Counted from the stretch's first letter, positions 10,891 through 23,164 are shown. The stretch is 64,000 nt of DNA from Tetrapyrgos nigripes (GCA_013368315.1 JAACJM010000196.1:89204-153203), one strand, 5' to 3'. Notes: generated from the letters alone by a model not told the origin. Numbers and translations: made by a program.

Positions 10891-12958
10891 TCATAGGAAT
10901 AGCGATAGCCTAATCAGCACCCCGAAAACCCAACCTAAACATCCAATTCTCAAGCTCCCGTTCGCAGCGACGTGATTCTCATTTTGAGAGTGACTGAGTG
11001 TAGCTTCCTTTTCAAGAAAGACCACAGCAAGACTGGGTCCAGGTGCGTCAATCGTACACCCATTGGAGCAGTCCACATCTGTGTTTTGACGTGCCCATGT
11101 TAGTTTAGAAGCATCAAAGTCTACCGCTTTCCCGTCCGTAACGTTCAAGAACGTCTGTCCACCCCAAACAATGTTATACTTTTCCGTAGCACTAGACGCT
11201 GACAGATATTTGACGGTAATATTTCTGTCCTCATTTTGCGGTATGAGACCTTGTGGCAAGGAGAATTGCGCCGAAGAGTTGGCGAAATTGAGGAAAACGA
11301 GGGTTTTGATAGAGGAGGTTTGGGCGTCGTAAACGGCATAACCAGCTGTAGTGGCGTCGGTATTGATTATGGAATTTTCTACGTTGAGATCAGTGACGAT
11401 ACTGCCGTTGGTAGCTCGCAATATCTCGGCTGTAGCCAGCAACGCGTAGAAAGGAGGATTAGTTGTCCAGCCGTCATCACTGGGAGTAAGTATGTTATAC
11501 GAGATTCCCTAACAGTGCAGTGAGCGAAAAGACGTGAAACAAGTAGAAAGCGAAGAACTTTACCTTCTCCCTAGTGTGTACATAAGTCGCACTATACCCA
11601 ACAGAGGCTTGCTGCAATGCGTAATCCACGGTCCATAGCGCACCAACGGCAAATGTGTCTGAAATGGTCGGGATTCCTCCGCAAGATGCACTGTTGAATT
11701 CGCTCATGACCAACTGAGGACGTCCAGATCCTTGATTCGCTACCACAAGGTCAATGCCGGGCTGTTGCCAAGCTGCAAGATCAACGACTGGCAAGAAAGT
11801 CAGTAAAGGGAAGAATGCAGAAATGGTAAATGGCACCATTTGCGTGTTGAAGATAATAATCAAGTCCATATCGATATGACCCGAAACAGTTATTTTGAGG
11901 ATAATGTTGCAGCCTAGGCCCTTGTCAGTCAACGGGCAGTAAATGTCAAAGGGAATGAGCAGCACTCACGTTATGTATTTTAACACGCTTGTAAAGTTGG
12001 ACAAGTATCCCTCCTCGAGGACAGTAGCGAGATCCCAGAAACAACAGATTGTTGGTCCAGCCACAGTCTGGCCATTCACAGCATTCCCTGCTGGAGTATT
12101 TTGAAGTTGATCAACAATCGTGTCGAATTCCTGATTATAGGTTCAGCGTTGAGAAATCGGCCAACAACGTGAGGTCGTGGTATACTCACTCCAATGTAAT
12201 CATCGACGGTATAGTTCTGTAGATTGGGTCTTACGCCGTGAACAGCGTAAAGATCGGGTTCCTGTTGAAATTTTGAGTATCAGTACTGTAACAGGGTACA
12301 AAAACGCACATTTCCGATCAGGACAGCGTCCAAACTATCTCCTAAGATTTGTCTGGCTGAACCAACGATCATATCATCTCGACCCGTATCATTCAGGCTC
12401 ACCCCTGTGTGAATGTTTAGACTTCAGTCGTTGAAGAACTGGAGCCAAAGATCCTACACACCTATCAAGTACTGGGCACCACCTACATCCTTAGCTACTT
12501 GATTCAGGACTTGCCACAGCATAGGTCCATAGCTGACGGGTTGATAGTTTGCGTTGGCGTTGGGATCCGTGAGGACAACCATGGGAGAGGTTTGATTGGG
12601 CATGTACGTTGAGGTATCCGCTGAATTACCGCCAACCCGAATCCTTATGGGATGGGACGGTCCATTGAGAGCTCGAAGACCTGAAAGGTAGTTTAACATA
12701 GGTTGTGGAATCGTGGACGTGTCATTGCCAACTAAGAGGTGTTGCCAATGGCGAGATTAGCAGAAGGTAAAAATGAAGTGAAAAGGCGGGTGTACAATAC
12801 TCGTTCATAAAACTCAGCTCAAAGCTGATACCAAGAAAGTTGGAATACACCACATTGTTTAAGGAGGGTTTGGATGGAATAGAAATGGGAATGGGATCAG
12901 CCAAGCAGAAATGGGACCAGAGAGCAAACAGCGAGATAGCCAGCCGTCTGAAAGCCAT
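10891..12958 (-). CDS. GH79-family beta-glucuronidase-like glycoside hydrolase, secreted
   Basis: GH79 enzymes release (4-O-methyl-)glucuronic acid from arabinogalactan or related polymers outside the cell. The start at 12958 gives a signal peptide (MAFRRLAISLFALWSHFCLA), then SNFLGISFELSF. Next come RIRVGGNSADTSTY, which is characteristic of basidiomycete GH79 proteins, GNEPDLY carrying the probable acid/base Glu, and VMSEFNSASCGG carrying the probable nucleophile Glu. The C-terminal part (from 11442 down) is the beta-sandwich-like region. It ends with a 16-20 residue hydrophobic tail (CLGWVFGVLIRLSLFL) that could be a GPI-attachment signal. At least six introns interrupt the gene; the exact boundaries between 11500 and 12460 are only partly resolved. 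The assignment to GH79 is firm, the substrate is not. Confidence 0.9.
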
Positions 12959-12986
12959 GGAACCGACTGGGTCAAGGAAGACCAAA

Positions 12987-12995
12987 TATAAAAGG
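12987..12995 (+). promoter_or_regulatory. TATA box upstream of the 13063 ORF
   Basis: The sequence TATAAAAGG lies 68 bp before the ATG at 13063 and is followed by a pyrimidine-rich leader. It sits only about 30 bp upstream of the divergent GH79 start, so the two promoters overlap. Confidence 0.45.
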
Positions 12996-13062
12996 AGCCC
13001 CTGTTCAAGTTTAGTTTCTTCCGACATAAAAACCAGCCACAACAATCTGAACTTCAACCACG

Positions 13063-13329
13063 ATGACTTCCCTGCCTCCAGCTCATGAAACTGCTAACAT
13101 GAAAACGCCTAGACTTTACTCCCATGGCACGACCATTACCTTTTCCACTCCCGATCCAGTCAACCTCCCTAAACCTTCAGCTCAACTCATAGGTTTACAT
13201 GCGCTCGTATTAGGAAGGTTGGCTTATCTGAGTGGTGCGAGGGGGGAATTGGAGGATGCGATGAAAGGGATTAGACCTGTGCGAGGAGTAGTCAGCGATA
13301 GGTTGTGTGTGGGTTTCTCTCCTTTTTAA
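13063..13329 (+). CDS. Hypothetical small protein, 88 aa
   Basis: This is an uninterrupted ATG-to-stop ORF with a TATAAAAGG element upstream and a pyrimidine-rich leader. I do not recognise it firmly. The segment LIGLHALVLGRLAYLSGARG resembles a helix (LxxHAxxARxxHLSGA) that I recall from uncharacterised basidiomycete proteins, some of them linked to HNH-type domains, but no HNH motif is present here. It begins only 105 bp from the divergent GH79 gene. It could be a genuine small gene or the remnant of a longer one; no intron is needed. Confidence 0.45.
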   Translation: MTSLPPAHETANMKTPRLYSHGTTITFSTPDPVNLPKPSAQLIGLHALVLGRLAYLSGARGELEDAMKGIRPVRGVVSDRLCVGFSPF

Positions 13330-13989
13330 AACTGCTTTCTCTTCTGTTTTCTACTTGTTCTTATGTTTTTGTTTTACTTTGGATTGCATAGCCAACGTAT
13401 ACACGTACGCGTCGTGGACCAGTTCTAGTAGTATATAGTAGTATCAGAAAGGATGTTTCTCTACGTGACCGGCTTCAGTTATTTGCGCAACCGAGACACC
13501 TGAGGAACCAGAGGAACCAGAAGCCTGGGATGAAACAGAGAGAGAAGTCAAACGTAGCAAAGTGCTCTTGCATGCACGATGTTAACGTCACGTTTCACAA
13601 TGGGACTGCCAGCGTCTGAGTCGAAGTTTTGCGAGCCAGAGTCCTGAGTCATTCGAATTCGAGTGTGCTTCTGATTCATTGGCAGACTGGGGTTCTGAGC
13701 CTGAGCCTAGACAATGGCACTTTTCTCAAGGCCCAAGCAGAGTTGATACGCAGAAGAGTCAGAGTGAGGTCCGATGACGGAAGGAATCTTTGACGGGCGT
13801 TCATCAGAAAAAAAGCTATCCACACTAATTCGAGTGCTAGACTCGTTCTAGAACAGTGGAACATAATTGTGCAGATCTGATTGGCTAGAGCTTTCGGCCC
13901 GGTCCAGAACGTGATCCGGAGTCTAGGTATGTAAGCACCGCAAAAAAGTACGACTCAGCCTCACTGCGCCTTTCAGCTAGACTACACCC
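13330..13989. other. Intergenic region upstream of ISA1
   Basis: No convincing coding sequence. It includes short imperfect repeats such as gaggaaccagaggaaccagaagcc near 13502. The last 100 bases are presumably the ISA1 promoter. Confidence 0.45.
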
Positions 13990-14704
13990 ATGGCTTCCTC
14001 CTCCTTCTCCCGTCTTCACCATGCTGCTCGTTACTCAGCTCTCCCATTCCTCTATCCCTGCAATCCGACCTCCTCTACACCAGTCCGAAGAGCTATGATG
14101 TCAGCCCTTCGCTCCTCGACCGACATGAATCAAACACCTTCGATTACTGAATCTCCCAAGCCTGCTGCTGTTCCTTCAACCTCTACAATATCGAGTGATG
14201 CTTCCGCTCCTCAGACCGTAGCAAGACCACCATCTATACCCAAGGTTGAAAAACCAAGACCAAAGATTCGGGCTACCAAGGCGGCTTTAAACATTGTGCG
14301 TTTGCATGATCTTTTTTACCTTCTAATGCTCAATGTCTTTTAGACACCTGAAGCAGTACTTAGACTGAAGGCTCTTCAACGAGGACCGACCCCCCAGCTC
14401 ATACGTATAGGTGTCCGAAACAAGGGATGTGCAGGTCTATCCTATCACCTAGAGTATGTCGACCAGCCTGGGAAGTTTGACGAAGTAGTGGAGCAGGATG
14501 GTGTCAAGGTAATTATAGATTCCAAGGCACTATTCTCGATAATTGGGAGCGAAATGGATTGGAAGGAGGATGCTTTAAGGTGTGTTTAAGAAATTTCATC
14601 CTAGTTTTGGTACAAGGCTGATATAGTCTTTCAGCTCTAAATTCGCTTTCAAGAATCCCAACATCAAAGATGCCTGTGGATGCGGGGAGTCTTTCACTGT
14701 ATAA
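13990..14704 (+). CDS. ISA1: Iron-sulfur cluster assembly protein ISA1 (A-type carrier), mitochondrial
   Basis: ISA1 works with ISA2 and IBA57 in the mitochondrial matrix to make 4Fe-4S clusters. Three exons (13990-14295, 14344-14579, 14635-14704) join in frame. The first roughly 95 residues are a Ser/Ala/Arg-rich mitochondrial targeting and linker region (MASSSFSRLHHAARYSALPF). The conserved domain runs from ALNITPEAVLRLKAL through GVRNKGCAGLSYHLEY, GVKVIIDSKALF, GSEMDWKEDALSSKF and NPNIKDACGCGESF. All three cluster-binding cysteines (GC, then CGC) are present. FKNPNI and SSKF match ISA1/ISCA1 rather than ISA2. It appears intact and ends 96 bp before the left boundary of the duplicated ABC block. 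Confidence 0.94.
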
Positions 14705-15099
14705 TATCCTACGTTACCACATTCCTACTAAGTCCGGCACATGTACCTATACTCCGCGATAATTACGAACTAGAATTTGAAACCTCTTGCTCAACAAGGA
14801 AGTGCAACGATGTGACGGCTCAGGAACCACGGTCCGAGTAAGCGATGACTTTACAGATAAGATAAGTCGTAGAAGTCGACCTCTCCCTCTACTTGTACCA
14901 TTCCATGCTAAGAATTCCCCTTTCTCAAAAAGTACTAGCTTTGTAGTGTAGCCAATCTACAGTCCCTACTGCTCTGCAAATAGAAGTGTTATTCTGTAAT
15001 ATCCTCGCTTCTTCTTATCCTTCGGCACCGATCAATGATGACTGGAAGTTCATTTTTTAGCCGGCAGAAGTGTCCCTTGACTTCAGACCACTACCAACT
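14705..15099. other. ISA1 3' region and 5' flank of ABC transporter copy A
   Basis: From about 14801 (gtgcaacgatgtgacgg) this sequence is nearly identical to 29533 onward, which marks the left boundary of the segmental duplication. No gene is seen. Confidence 0.6.
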
Positions 15100-18000
15100 A
15101 TGCGCACTCAGTTGGGGTATGCGCAGTCGCTCATTCCTCAAGTAGTGCTCGACGCGTCCGACACTGCATGGTCTTTGCGCAAGGACTCCGCTCCGTATGG
15201 TTCTTTTTGCTCAAATATCATGCATTACCTCTCATGCGCATTTAACCGTCCAGTGTCTACACTAATACTATCCTTATCCCTCTCTACTGTGCTGCGATTT
15301 CAGTCGTCGCTCTTCTCTTGCATATTGTGTTCGTCTCAAAACCTGTCCAAAGATGGTTCGGAAAAAATTCGGATGAATCTGAACCACAAGCTGCTATACC
15401 TCTCCATGCCAGTCTCGTTGGAGAAGTGAGAGAACACGTCAAGGAACACGGTGGTCTAGTCATCTTTTCGTATATGCTTGCAAGACTTGCGGGCTCGCTT
15501 GTCCTACTGGGACTTTCCATCACCTCTTTGGTTATTGACGAAGTCAAGAGATCGGGTCCTCAAGACCAGGATGACGCGTCCATCATGGGGAAGTGGGGCA
15601 GAAAACATCCCAGACGCCGTTACGGGGCTCACATTTCAAAACGGGAATGGTTAGAAGCGGCAATGTCCTTGACATACGTGAGTTCAGGGAACTCATATGA
15701 CAACTTCTTATGACTCACTCTATTCTAGCTCTATACATCCCTGCTTGCTCTCATTTCGGTAGTAGCAAGGCCAAGATGGAGTCGAGTCATAATTCGCCAC
15801 CTGAATGCCGTCCTGGTCGCCATCTTTTTTTGTCTACGTCTATCGAGACCTATATCCATTCGTGACATATACCTCGAGTCCTCTGGACAGACACGAAGGG
15901 TCTCTTCTGTGGGCCAAAATTGCTGTTCTTGGGTTCTCTGCAGTCCTTGTACCTTTGTTGATTCCTCGACAATATGTGCCTGTTGATCCTAAAGTGAGTG
16001 TTTCAGACGCCTATATCTGTACAACGTAGATCTCAATATGACTTTCCATAGTACCCTATGGAGGTACCAAATCCGGAGCAGACTGCATGTATTCTATCGA
16101 TGGTCACCTACAGATTCCTTGACCCTCTTGTCTTCGCGGCCTACAAAGTAAAACATTTGGCTTGGGATCAACTTCCTCCTCTCAATGACAATGATCAAGC
16201 ACACGTCCTTAAAGAGAGGAGCTTCAAGGTACTATTTCGTTCTTCTCTTCTCAACACTTACTCATTTTGCCATGCTAGCATCTCGATATCTACGCTGGCG
16301 CTCCAAAGAGACACATATTCTTTGGTTTACTACGCATATTCCGTCGTGAATACATCGTTCTCGCTGTCTGCATCATTCTCCACGTCGCATCCAATTTTGC
16401 AGCACCTGTTGGTGTCAACAGATTGCTACGGCAAGTCGATTTCAGATTCTTTTTGTATTCGCCGAGGGCTGAAAACCATGTAGCTATCTCGAACCTGGAG
16501 GCCAGGAGACGGCCATTCGTCCTTGGTTCTGGATCCTCTGGATCCTCCTTGGGCCCGTAGCAAGTACTTTCGCCCATCATTGGTATGTTTTTATCGCTGT
16601 GAGTATTCCCAATCCCATTTATGAAGCAAATCCATGTTCTGACTTGGACCTAAAATTCCAGACACGGACTCTCGTTCGTTGTCAAGCCATCATCATTCAA
16701 CTCGTCTTTGAACATTCCCTCCGAATTCGCGTCAAAGCCGAAGCTCCCAGCTCCTCTGGAAACAGTGTACCAAACTCATCGACTGATATTCCGGATACCC
16801 TTTCCGTTGCTGGCGTCGAAGAGACGTCTGCCAGTTTATCGACCGAAGAGGAAACAATTCGTGCTAGCACCGCTAGCATTACCTCGAACACTGACCAGTC
16901 CAAGGGGAAGAAGCAGGAGCAGAAGGGAGAAAAAGAGAAGGAACCAACTTCAGACTCGAGTAATCTGGTTGGGAAGATCAATAACCTGGTCACTACTGAT
17001 CTTGAAAATATCGTTGACGGAAGAGACTTTTTGTACGCCATTGTCTACGTCCCGGTGCAGGTTACTCTGTGTATTGCGTTCTTGTATGTAGTTGTTGGCT
17101 GGAGGTACTGTCATTTTCTCGCCTTGTCTTTTGATTATGATGCTTATCTTTCTCAACTTGTAAATACAGTGCATTCATTGGGCTTGCCGTCATGCTTATC
17201 ATGTTTCCTGTGCCAGGTCTCATTGCTAAGCTGGTACAGGACGTTCAACGTAGCCGTCTGAAGGTTACTGACGCACGGGTTCAGACAGTCACAGAGAGTG
17301 AGTGATGTTTCTGGCCTGAGGTGTTTGACGTGTATTGAAAACGTTACTACAGCTCTGAACGTCCTGCGTATGATCAAGCTGTTTGGTTGGGAACAAAAAA
17401 TGCAAAGTAGAATTGCAGAAAAGAGGGAGGAAGAACTAGGATGGATCTTTAAGAAGCAGATCTTGCAACTGATGAATGGGACTATCAAGTGCGATCATGA
17501 CGTTTCTCTCTATTTTTCGCCTCACTTAAATGAAAGCCCAGCTTTGTGATTCCTCTCCTTACCATGATAGCAACCTATGGAACCTAGTAAGTCATTAAAG
17601 CTGCTCTTTATCGACTTTTGCTGATTCCTTTTGCAATTAGTGTATGTGTACTATCTATGCTGATAGCCATCCAGCCTCACTAATGATCCCATTAGACTTT
17701 GGTCATGAAGCAAGAATTGACTGCATCCGCAGTATTCAGCTCCATGTCGGTATTCAACATGCTACGCGAGCAACTGCACATCATCTTCGACACGATGACC
17801 ATGATAATGACTGGCAAAGTTTCTCTGGAGCGTGTATCCAGCTTCTTACGCGAGGTCAGTCAGATTTAAAGTGAAACAGCAACGCTGGATCTTACGATGA
17901 CCTCATTTAGACCGAACTACTTGACAGATTCTCCGAGAAAGAAACAGACTCGAATTACTTCACGCCTGCTGATCAGAATCAAAGCGAGGAAATCGGCTTC

Positions 18001-21000
18001 CGAAATGCGACATTTACCTGGTCCAATGATGTGGATGGCTCCCTTACACCTTCCAAGCGCAAATTCCTCCTCAAGATTGAAGAAGAGCTGATCTTTCGGC
18101 AGGATTCTATCAACCTTGTCATTGGAGAAACTGGCTCTGGGAAAACATCATTGTTGATGGCTCTACTTTGTCTGTCTCTTTGTTGTTCAGGTCTTTCATC
18201 TTACTGACGAGTATTCTGTAGCCGAAATGCATTTCATTCCTTCCAGTCCAGATTCGTGGTACAATCTCCCTCGAGATAGTGGCGTAGCATACGCTGCTCA
18301 AGAGTCATGGGTTCTTAACGAGACCATCAAGGCGAGACACCATCATTTTCTTCTTCCACGGGATTCTTACAGCTTTCCAGGAAAACATTCTCTTTGGAGC
18401 ACCTTTCGACGAAGAACGGTACCGCAAAGTCATCCACCAATGCGGACTGGAACGAGATCTTACCTTATTTGAAGCTGGAGATGCTACTGAGGTTGGCGAG
18501 AAGGGTTTGTGATATGCTTTTTCACAAAAACCTCAAAAAATGTCTGACGCTAGATCCGGCAGGTCTCACGCTTTCAGGTGGGCAAAAGGCAAAAATTACG
18601 CTGGCCAGAGCTGTATATTCTGCTGCCAAGATTCTTCTCTTGGACGATGTATTGGCAGCACTTGAGTATGCTCTAAGCGTCTTCTGACAGTTCTTTTTCA
18701 ACTGACTCCTTTTCCAGCGTGCACACCTCAAAATGGATCGTTGAGAAATGCTTTTGTGGTGATTTAGTGCAAGGAAGAACGATCATACTTGTGGTATGTT
18801 CAGTCAATCTCTATCACTCTGATGTGTATTCCAAGTGCATTTCAGACCCACAACGTTGCCCTCGCTCGCCCGATCGCTTCCTTTGTCGTTGCTATGAAAG
18901 ATGGACGGATTGAGAGTCAAGGAACTGTTGCAGATGCTCTCCGTAAAGATCATGTTCTGTCAGCAGAAGCCAAGGAAAACGAACAGATCTTGAAGAGGAG
19001 TGATCAAGAAATCGATCATCACCCACCTTCAGATGACCCCAAAGGCGACGGGAAGCTCATTGCAGCGGAAGAAATTGAAGAGGGACACGTCAGTTGGCCT
19101 GCTGGTATGTTGCTACATTGGAGTACTCCAACCACGAAACTCATCACTCTCTTAGTGAAAATGTACTTTTCAGGACTGGGCGGAAGTTACCCTTGGATAT
19201 TCTGCATCGCATGTGTTTTAGCATCCTTGATGGTCGAGTTGCTGAATACGAGTCAAACATATTTCCTTGGATACTGGACTACACAATACGATGAACGAGA
19301 CGATCCTTCTGAAGTCCCTGTGGTTCTGTAAGCCGCGAAAATCCGCTCACTTCATATGACATGTGGTACTGATCACCTATTTCTCAGCTACATTGGCATT
19401 TACGGTATCGAAAATTTCTCTTACATTTTTGACTGGTCCTAATCCGCTTTCAGCTACCCTTCTTGCTTGTGCCGCCATCGTCTACTGTTGCGGGTATACG
19501 ATCTATCTTTACGGAGGGATTCGTGCATCGCGGACACTGCATAAACGCCTCGTTGAATCTGTTTTGGGAACTACTTTACGGTTGGTCAAATATCTCCGTC
19601 TTTGACAGATACTGATGTTGATTTGCAGGTGGTTGGACACAACTCCGACCTCTCGTATTATCGCAAGATGTACACAAGACATCCGAGCAGGTACATGATT
19701 CGTCTCTGTAGCATTAGACGACTTGATCGCTTATCTATCATTGCTTCTCTTAGTGGACGGACCAATCCCGATGTGGCTCCAATGGGTCGCCGAACTCACC
19801 ATGGACATGACTGTCAAACTCTTCGCCATCGTCCTCATCACTCCTATCTTTTTCACTCCCGGTGTCCTCGTATTCGTCTTTGGAAGTATAACCGGTCAAA
19901 TCTACATCAAAGCCCAACTCTCCGTCAAACGCGAAATGTCCAACGCTAAAGCTCCCGTTCTGGCTCACTTTGGAGCAGCAATTGCGGGATTGACGTCAAT
20001 TAGGGCTTTTGGTGCTCAAAAAGCGTTTATGGAGGAATCGTTGAAAAGGATAGACAAGTTCTCGAGAGCCGCACGGACGTTTTATAATCTGAATCGATGG
20101 GTTTCTGTGAGAATTACTGCGTTGGGAGCAATGTTCTCTGCTGGGCTGGCGGCATATTTGGTGTATTTCCGGGATCAAACTGCTGCGAATACGGGTTTCT
20201 CGTTGAATATGGCTGGTGAGTTTCTTGCCACACTCGCTGCTGGAGGAACATAATCTGAGTAGATTTCATCATCTAGTCGGATTTAGTTCGCTCATCCTTT
20301 GGTGGATTAGGAATTTGAACGAGTTTGAGGTTCAGGGTAGGGCTTTAGTCCATTTTTCGTTTAGGTCATCGTCTAATTAGTTTATTTTTCAGGCAACAGT
20401 CTTGAGCGTATCCAAGGATATCTCAAGATAGAGCAAGAACCAAAACCAGTTCCTGAAGGCGAACCGCCAGCATATTGGCCCGCTAGTGGCGAAGTCCGCG
20501 TAGAGAATCTCTCCGCGAGGTATTCTGCTGATGGACCAAAAGTGCTCAAAAACATATCGTTTACAATCAAGTCTGGTGAGAGAATTGGTGTCGGTGAGTA
20601 GGTGGCATCAATCCAACTATTTTAGCTGACTGGATGGTGGTTTTCCGAATGAAGTTGGAAGAACTGGTTCTGGAAAGGTATTGCGCTCACTGTTTAAAGT
20701 CTACTTATCTGTATCTCATCTCCTCTTGTCCTCATAGAGCTCCCTCACCCTCTCCTTGTTAAGGTGTATCCTCACCGAGGGAAACGTGTACTACGACAGC
20801 CTTGAAACGAGCAAAATCAATCTCGATGCTCTACGCTCTAGTATCACCATCATCCCACAAGTGGTGAGTGTTCTCTGTTCAGTTGATGCTTTGGTCCTCA
20901 CGTCCTCCCTTCTTTGCCAGCCCGAACTTCTCAGCGGCACGCTCCGTCAAAACCTCGACCCATTCGATCAATACGACGATGCCCTACTAAACGGCGCGCT

Positions 21001-21680
21001 TCGTGCAGCTGGATTGTTTTCTCTCCAAGAGCAGTCAGATGAGGATGGCGGAAAGTTATCTCTGGACAGTGCTATTTCGAGTGGAGGAAGTAATCTTTCG
21101 GTGGGGCAACGACAGATTTTAGCACTTGCTAGAGCAATTGTGAGAGGGAGTAAATTGTTGATATTGGATGAAGGTGAGTCTTTATCTGCTTGCTTTAACT
21201 GTATCACTTACCAATTCGCGATTTCCCACCTGCAATAGCAACATCTGCGATAGGTGGGTCAATAATTTCATCAAATTTCTTGCAGGACGCTGACACAACG
21301 AAGACTACAAAACCGACTCAATAATCCAATCTTCCCTTCGTAACGAGCTGAAAGGAGATGTTACACTGATCACAGTTGCTCACCGTTTGCAGACTATCAT
21401 GGATGCTGACAAAATTGTAAGCAGTCTTTCTGACTTCTCAGCTCTCCTTGACGCTGACATTCATTTATCCACGCTTAGATGGTCCTGGATGCTGGAGAAG
21501 TTGTGAGTCTAGTCTCAACCAATGCACTACCTATGACTGAGATATGTTCAACAACAGGTCGAATTTGATAGTCCAAAAGCCCTGCTGCAGATTGAAGGAG
21601 GGAGACTGCGTTCCCTCGTCGATGAATCAAATGACAGGGATATCCTGTACCAGATGGCGAATGCCAACGGGAAGGTTTGA
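15100..21680 (+). CDS. ABC-C (MRP/YBT1-like) full transporter, copy A, with a frameshift in the N-terminal membrane region
   Basis: This is a vacuolar or plasma-membrane type exporter of conjugates by family; substrate unknown. About 20 short exons start at MRTQLGYAQSLIPQ. An N-terminal TM region ([17 protein letters not shown]) is followed by TMD1. NBD1 has Walker [10 protein letters not shown], signature LSGGQK and Walker B ILLLDDV. A charged linker and TMD2 follow, then NBD2 with Walker A GRTGSGKSS, signature LSVGQRQ, Walker B LLILDEATS and H-loop VAHR, ending ANGKV. At 15825-15831 copy A has seven T where copy B has TTTTTC. This one extra base shifts the frame within [11 protein letters not shown] and leads to a stop unless it is a sequencing error. 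Introns include two GC-AG types and a one-base exon at 17641. Apart from the frameshift all catalytic motifs are intact. Confidence 0.92.
17587..17695 (+). other. Two 54-nt introns flanking a single-nucleotide exon (copy A)
   Basis: Intron 17587-17640 (gtaagt..attag) and intron 17642-17695 (gtatgt..attag) leave only T17641 between them. With that T the protein reads [17 protein letters not shown], as expected for the family. Removing the whole 109 nt as one intron would create a TAA stop. The same arrangement is present in copy B with T at 32376. Confidence 0.6.
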
Positions 21681-21882
21681 GTGAAGGGTCAAGCAGTTAA
21701 AATCTATACACCAGATTTAGAGAATGGACCTTGTTTGATCTACTTCGAGACTACGAGTTCGAATGCATTTTGGATGAGTCACGTCGCAAATGTACAGAAT
21801 TTCTATGTAAACGACTTGCTATTGTGTAGGGCCGACAACACAAGACCGTACTCCTACTGGTCTGGATCCTTGTGAATTACGC

Positions 21883-22376
21883 CTACGCACCGCCAGGTAT
21901 CCCAATCCCCATATCGTGACAATACTGCTCAAGAGTGGGAACGTCAATTTTGAAATAAGCGGCTGCCCTTTCAACGCCAAGTGATTCGACCATTAGCTTG
22001 ACGTTATCCCTAGTGGGGACGTCACGACCGAGGTCCCTCCCACTCAGCGTGCTGGAAGCCTGGTTTGACGTGCCTGAGGGTCTCAGGCCAGAAGGGTCGG
22101 GATTGGGGTCGGGATTGGTTACACGAGAGCCTGAGTCGAGTGTGATTGGATTCTGTAAAATGGAGAAAAATACAAGAGAGAAAAGGACAAGCAGAAGCCC
22201 GTTAATATCAAAATACTGCCTCAAATTTAACAAAGATTTTTGCTCACAGTTCCAGTGTGCCTCATATGCATAGGAACAACCGCAGCATGCACCTGCACCT
22301 GACCAAAGCCTGCAAAGATCGCGAGAGCAAAGAGCGATAGGAATGCATACAGAGTCAGAAGCTTCCGAATGAACAT
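21883..22376 (-). CDS. Small secreted protein of unknown function
   Basis: There are two exons on the minus strand. Exon 1 starts at ATG 22376 with a hydrophobic signal sequence (MFIRKLLTLYAFLSLFALAI) and ends HMRHTGT. A 107-nt intron (gtgagc..ttacag) joins to NPITLDSGSRV, an Asn-Pro-Asp repeat, and a tail with DNVKLMVESLGVERAAAYF, about 135 aa in all. A TATAAATA box lies about 126 bp upstream (22502-22509). I do not recognise a family. The mature part is short, Pro/Asp-rich then helical, with a single Cys near the end, so it is not a typical Cys-rich effector. The 5' half is repeated as a broken copy at 36620-36725. Confidence 0.7.
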
Positions 22377-22501
22377 CGTAGGTGAGAAGGATAAGAGTGA
22401 GAGAGAGAGAGTGTGTGTAGAGGTCCTAAGAGGGAGGCCTGAGGGATGCGATGAGGGAGTGACCAGCACTTGCTGAAATCTGTGAAGGGATTCAGGGCAT
22501 G

Positions 22502-22509
22502 TATTTATA
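22502..22509 (-). promoter_or_regulatory. TATA box of the small secreted-protein gene
   Basis: The minus-strand sequence TATAAATA lies about 126 bp upstream of the ATG at 22376. It lies just outside the duplicated block, so copy B lacks it. Confidence 0.5.
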
Positions 22510-23164
22510 CAGGACTTGAGCCGACCGCCCTGCCTCAGCCTCCTAGTAGGATTCTTCTATCTCTATGAAAACCAGTGCCAATGAGCCCCACCGTCCACGT
22601 AAGTCCCTGCAATTTGCAAGTAACATCGTCCTAGATTCTGGGTTTGCGAATGATTGAGAGATCTTCAGACCCCAGGCCTGCAATCGGTCGTAATCCCATC
22701 CCTCTTGCATCTGATATATAATAGAGTGGGATTCAGAAAAGAAGAGGGAGTGCCAATGCCATGGAAGGGAGGGAAATGTGACTGCAAAGGGACGCCGACG
22801 CGTCGCGTCAAACCTTAGGCTCGTGACCAGCCTGCGACGTGAGACGGGCTCAGTAGCATATGTAGCATGTGGGTTCAAGCATCTTAGCATACGACCGTGA
22901 CTTCAGTGGGCACTGGGCGGTTGACAGGTCACAGGATACAGGCTGTAGACTAAGCCTACTACTACTTGTCCTTTTCCCGTCATGATCTTTGGGAGAAACC
23001 AATATCGACTGAGCATTTCGTGGTCGGAATGGCTAAAATTCTTCTGCATGAAAACTGCCACCAAACTTCTTGATTTCTTTTTCTTTTTTCAGTTGCTAAT
23101 ACTGAACGTACGCATTGGCATTATTAATATAAATATTACATTACATACTTGTTACATCCAAGTA
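22510..23164. other. Intergenic region
   Basis: Minus-strand open frames here have no family resemblance and no splice or promoter support. AT-rich microsatellite-like sequence (attattaatataaatattac) lies near 23120. No gene is called. Confidence 0.45.

Larger units (their letters stand above)
14801..22479 (+). repeat. Segmental duplication, copy A
   Basis: This block matches 29533-36819 in direct orientation, about 14.7 kb away. The offset between matching positions stays within 14734-14739 through the transporter gene, changing only at small indels. Beyond 21870 copy B lacks roughly 400 bp. Copy A contains the complete secreted-protein gene and its promoter at the right end, so A is probably the original locus. 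Confidence 0.93.

Noticed and set aside
15070..15429. Upstream start of the ABC transporter (frame through 15195-15253)
   Set aside because: Reads through an intron (15195-15253). Splicing at CC-T gives [17 protein letters not shown], matching the family; the ATG at 15100 is retained.
22543..22890. 115-aa minus-strand ORF
   Set aside because: No family resemblance or supporting signals; likely chance ORF in the promoter region.
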